Shown piece after piece: positions 7,003-7,008 of a stretch of DNA of 7,008 nucleotides. Numbering within the stretch: position 1 is the first letter of the stretch; each line of letters opens with the position of its first letter. Origin of the DNA: Gemmatimonadaceae bacterium (GTDB taxonomy: Bacteria > Gemmatimonadota > Gemmatimonadetes > Gemmatimonadales > Gemmatimonadaceae); the NCBI GenBank assembly GCA_014378185.1, contig JACMOE010000330.1:1-7008 (forward strand), given 5' to 3'. The translations under genes and the position numbers were made by a program. The notes below the pieces were generated by a model, which did not search any database, was not told the origin of the DNA, and worked only from the letters and a program-made list of their open reading frames with translations.

Positions 7003-7008
7003 TCGCGC

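Overview
This is a GC-rich bacterial chromosome segment. Its core is a four-gene F1-ATPase cluster on the plus strand, atpA-atpG-atpD-atpC (2304-6477), flanked by small accessory genes. The high GC, the F1-only cluster with no atpH or Fo genes directly upstream, and an epsilon subunit reduced to its N-terminal beta-sandwich (81 aa) suggest a Gemmatimonadota-like or related FCB-group bacterium. That assignment is an inference from protein character and gene order; no rRNA or other marker is present.

Left part (1-1578, plus strand): the tail of an MlaF/Ttg2A-type ABC transporter ATPase enters from the left edge and carries an in-frame amber codon between its D-loop and H-loop regions. Fourteen bases later comes a Nudix hydrolase of the Ap4A/Ap6A-hydrolase type. 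It overlaps by ATGA a transcription factor with a receiver-like N-terminus and an AraC-type DNA-binding C-terminus. On the minus strand, converging on that gene and overlapping its last 32 bp, lies a small four-helix-bundle protein of the 23S rRNA intervening-sequence (S23) family.

Centre (1988-2303): a 316-bp region lies between the divergent four-helix-bundle gene and atpA. It is structured: a 24-bp inverted repeat (20/24 matches) with a 50-nt spacer, a cluster of GTACT motifs, and a perfect 8-bp-arm palindrome of CRP form (TGTGA-N6-TCACA) overlapping a candidate -10 box (GATAAT). It probably controls the ATP synthase cluster and perhaps the divergent gene.

Right part (2304-7008): atpA, atpG, atpD and atpC are packed with gaps of 3, 2 and 5 nt, encode the F1 alpha, gamma, beta and epsilon subunits, and end in a strong hairpin at 6513-6542. 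A PIN-domain (VapC-like) nuclease gene converges on this hairpin from the minus strand and runs to the right edge; any partner antitoxin would lie outside the window.

Most of the window is ordinary core metabolism. I see no convincing new system. The parts most worth a second look are the atpA upstream region next to the S23-family gene, the minimal epsilon subunit in a delta-less F1 cluster, and the amber codon in the transporter ATPase.
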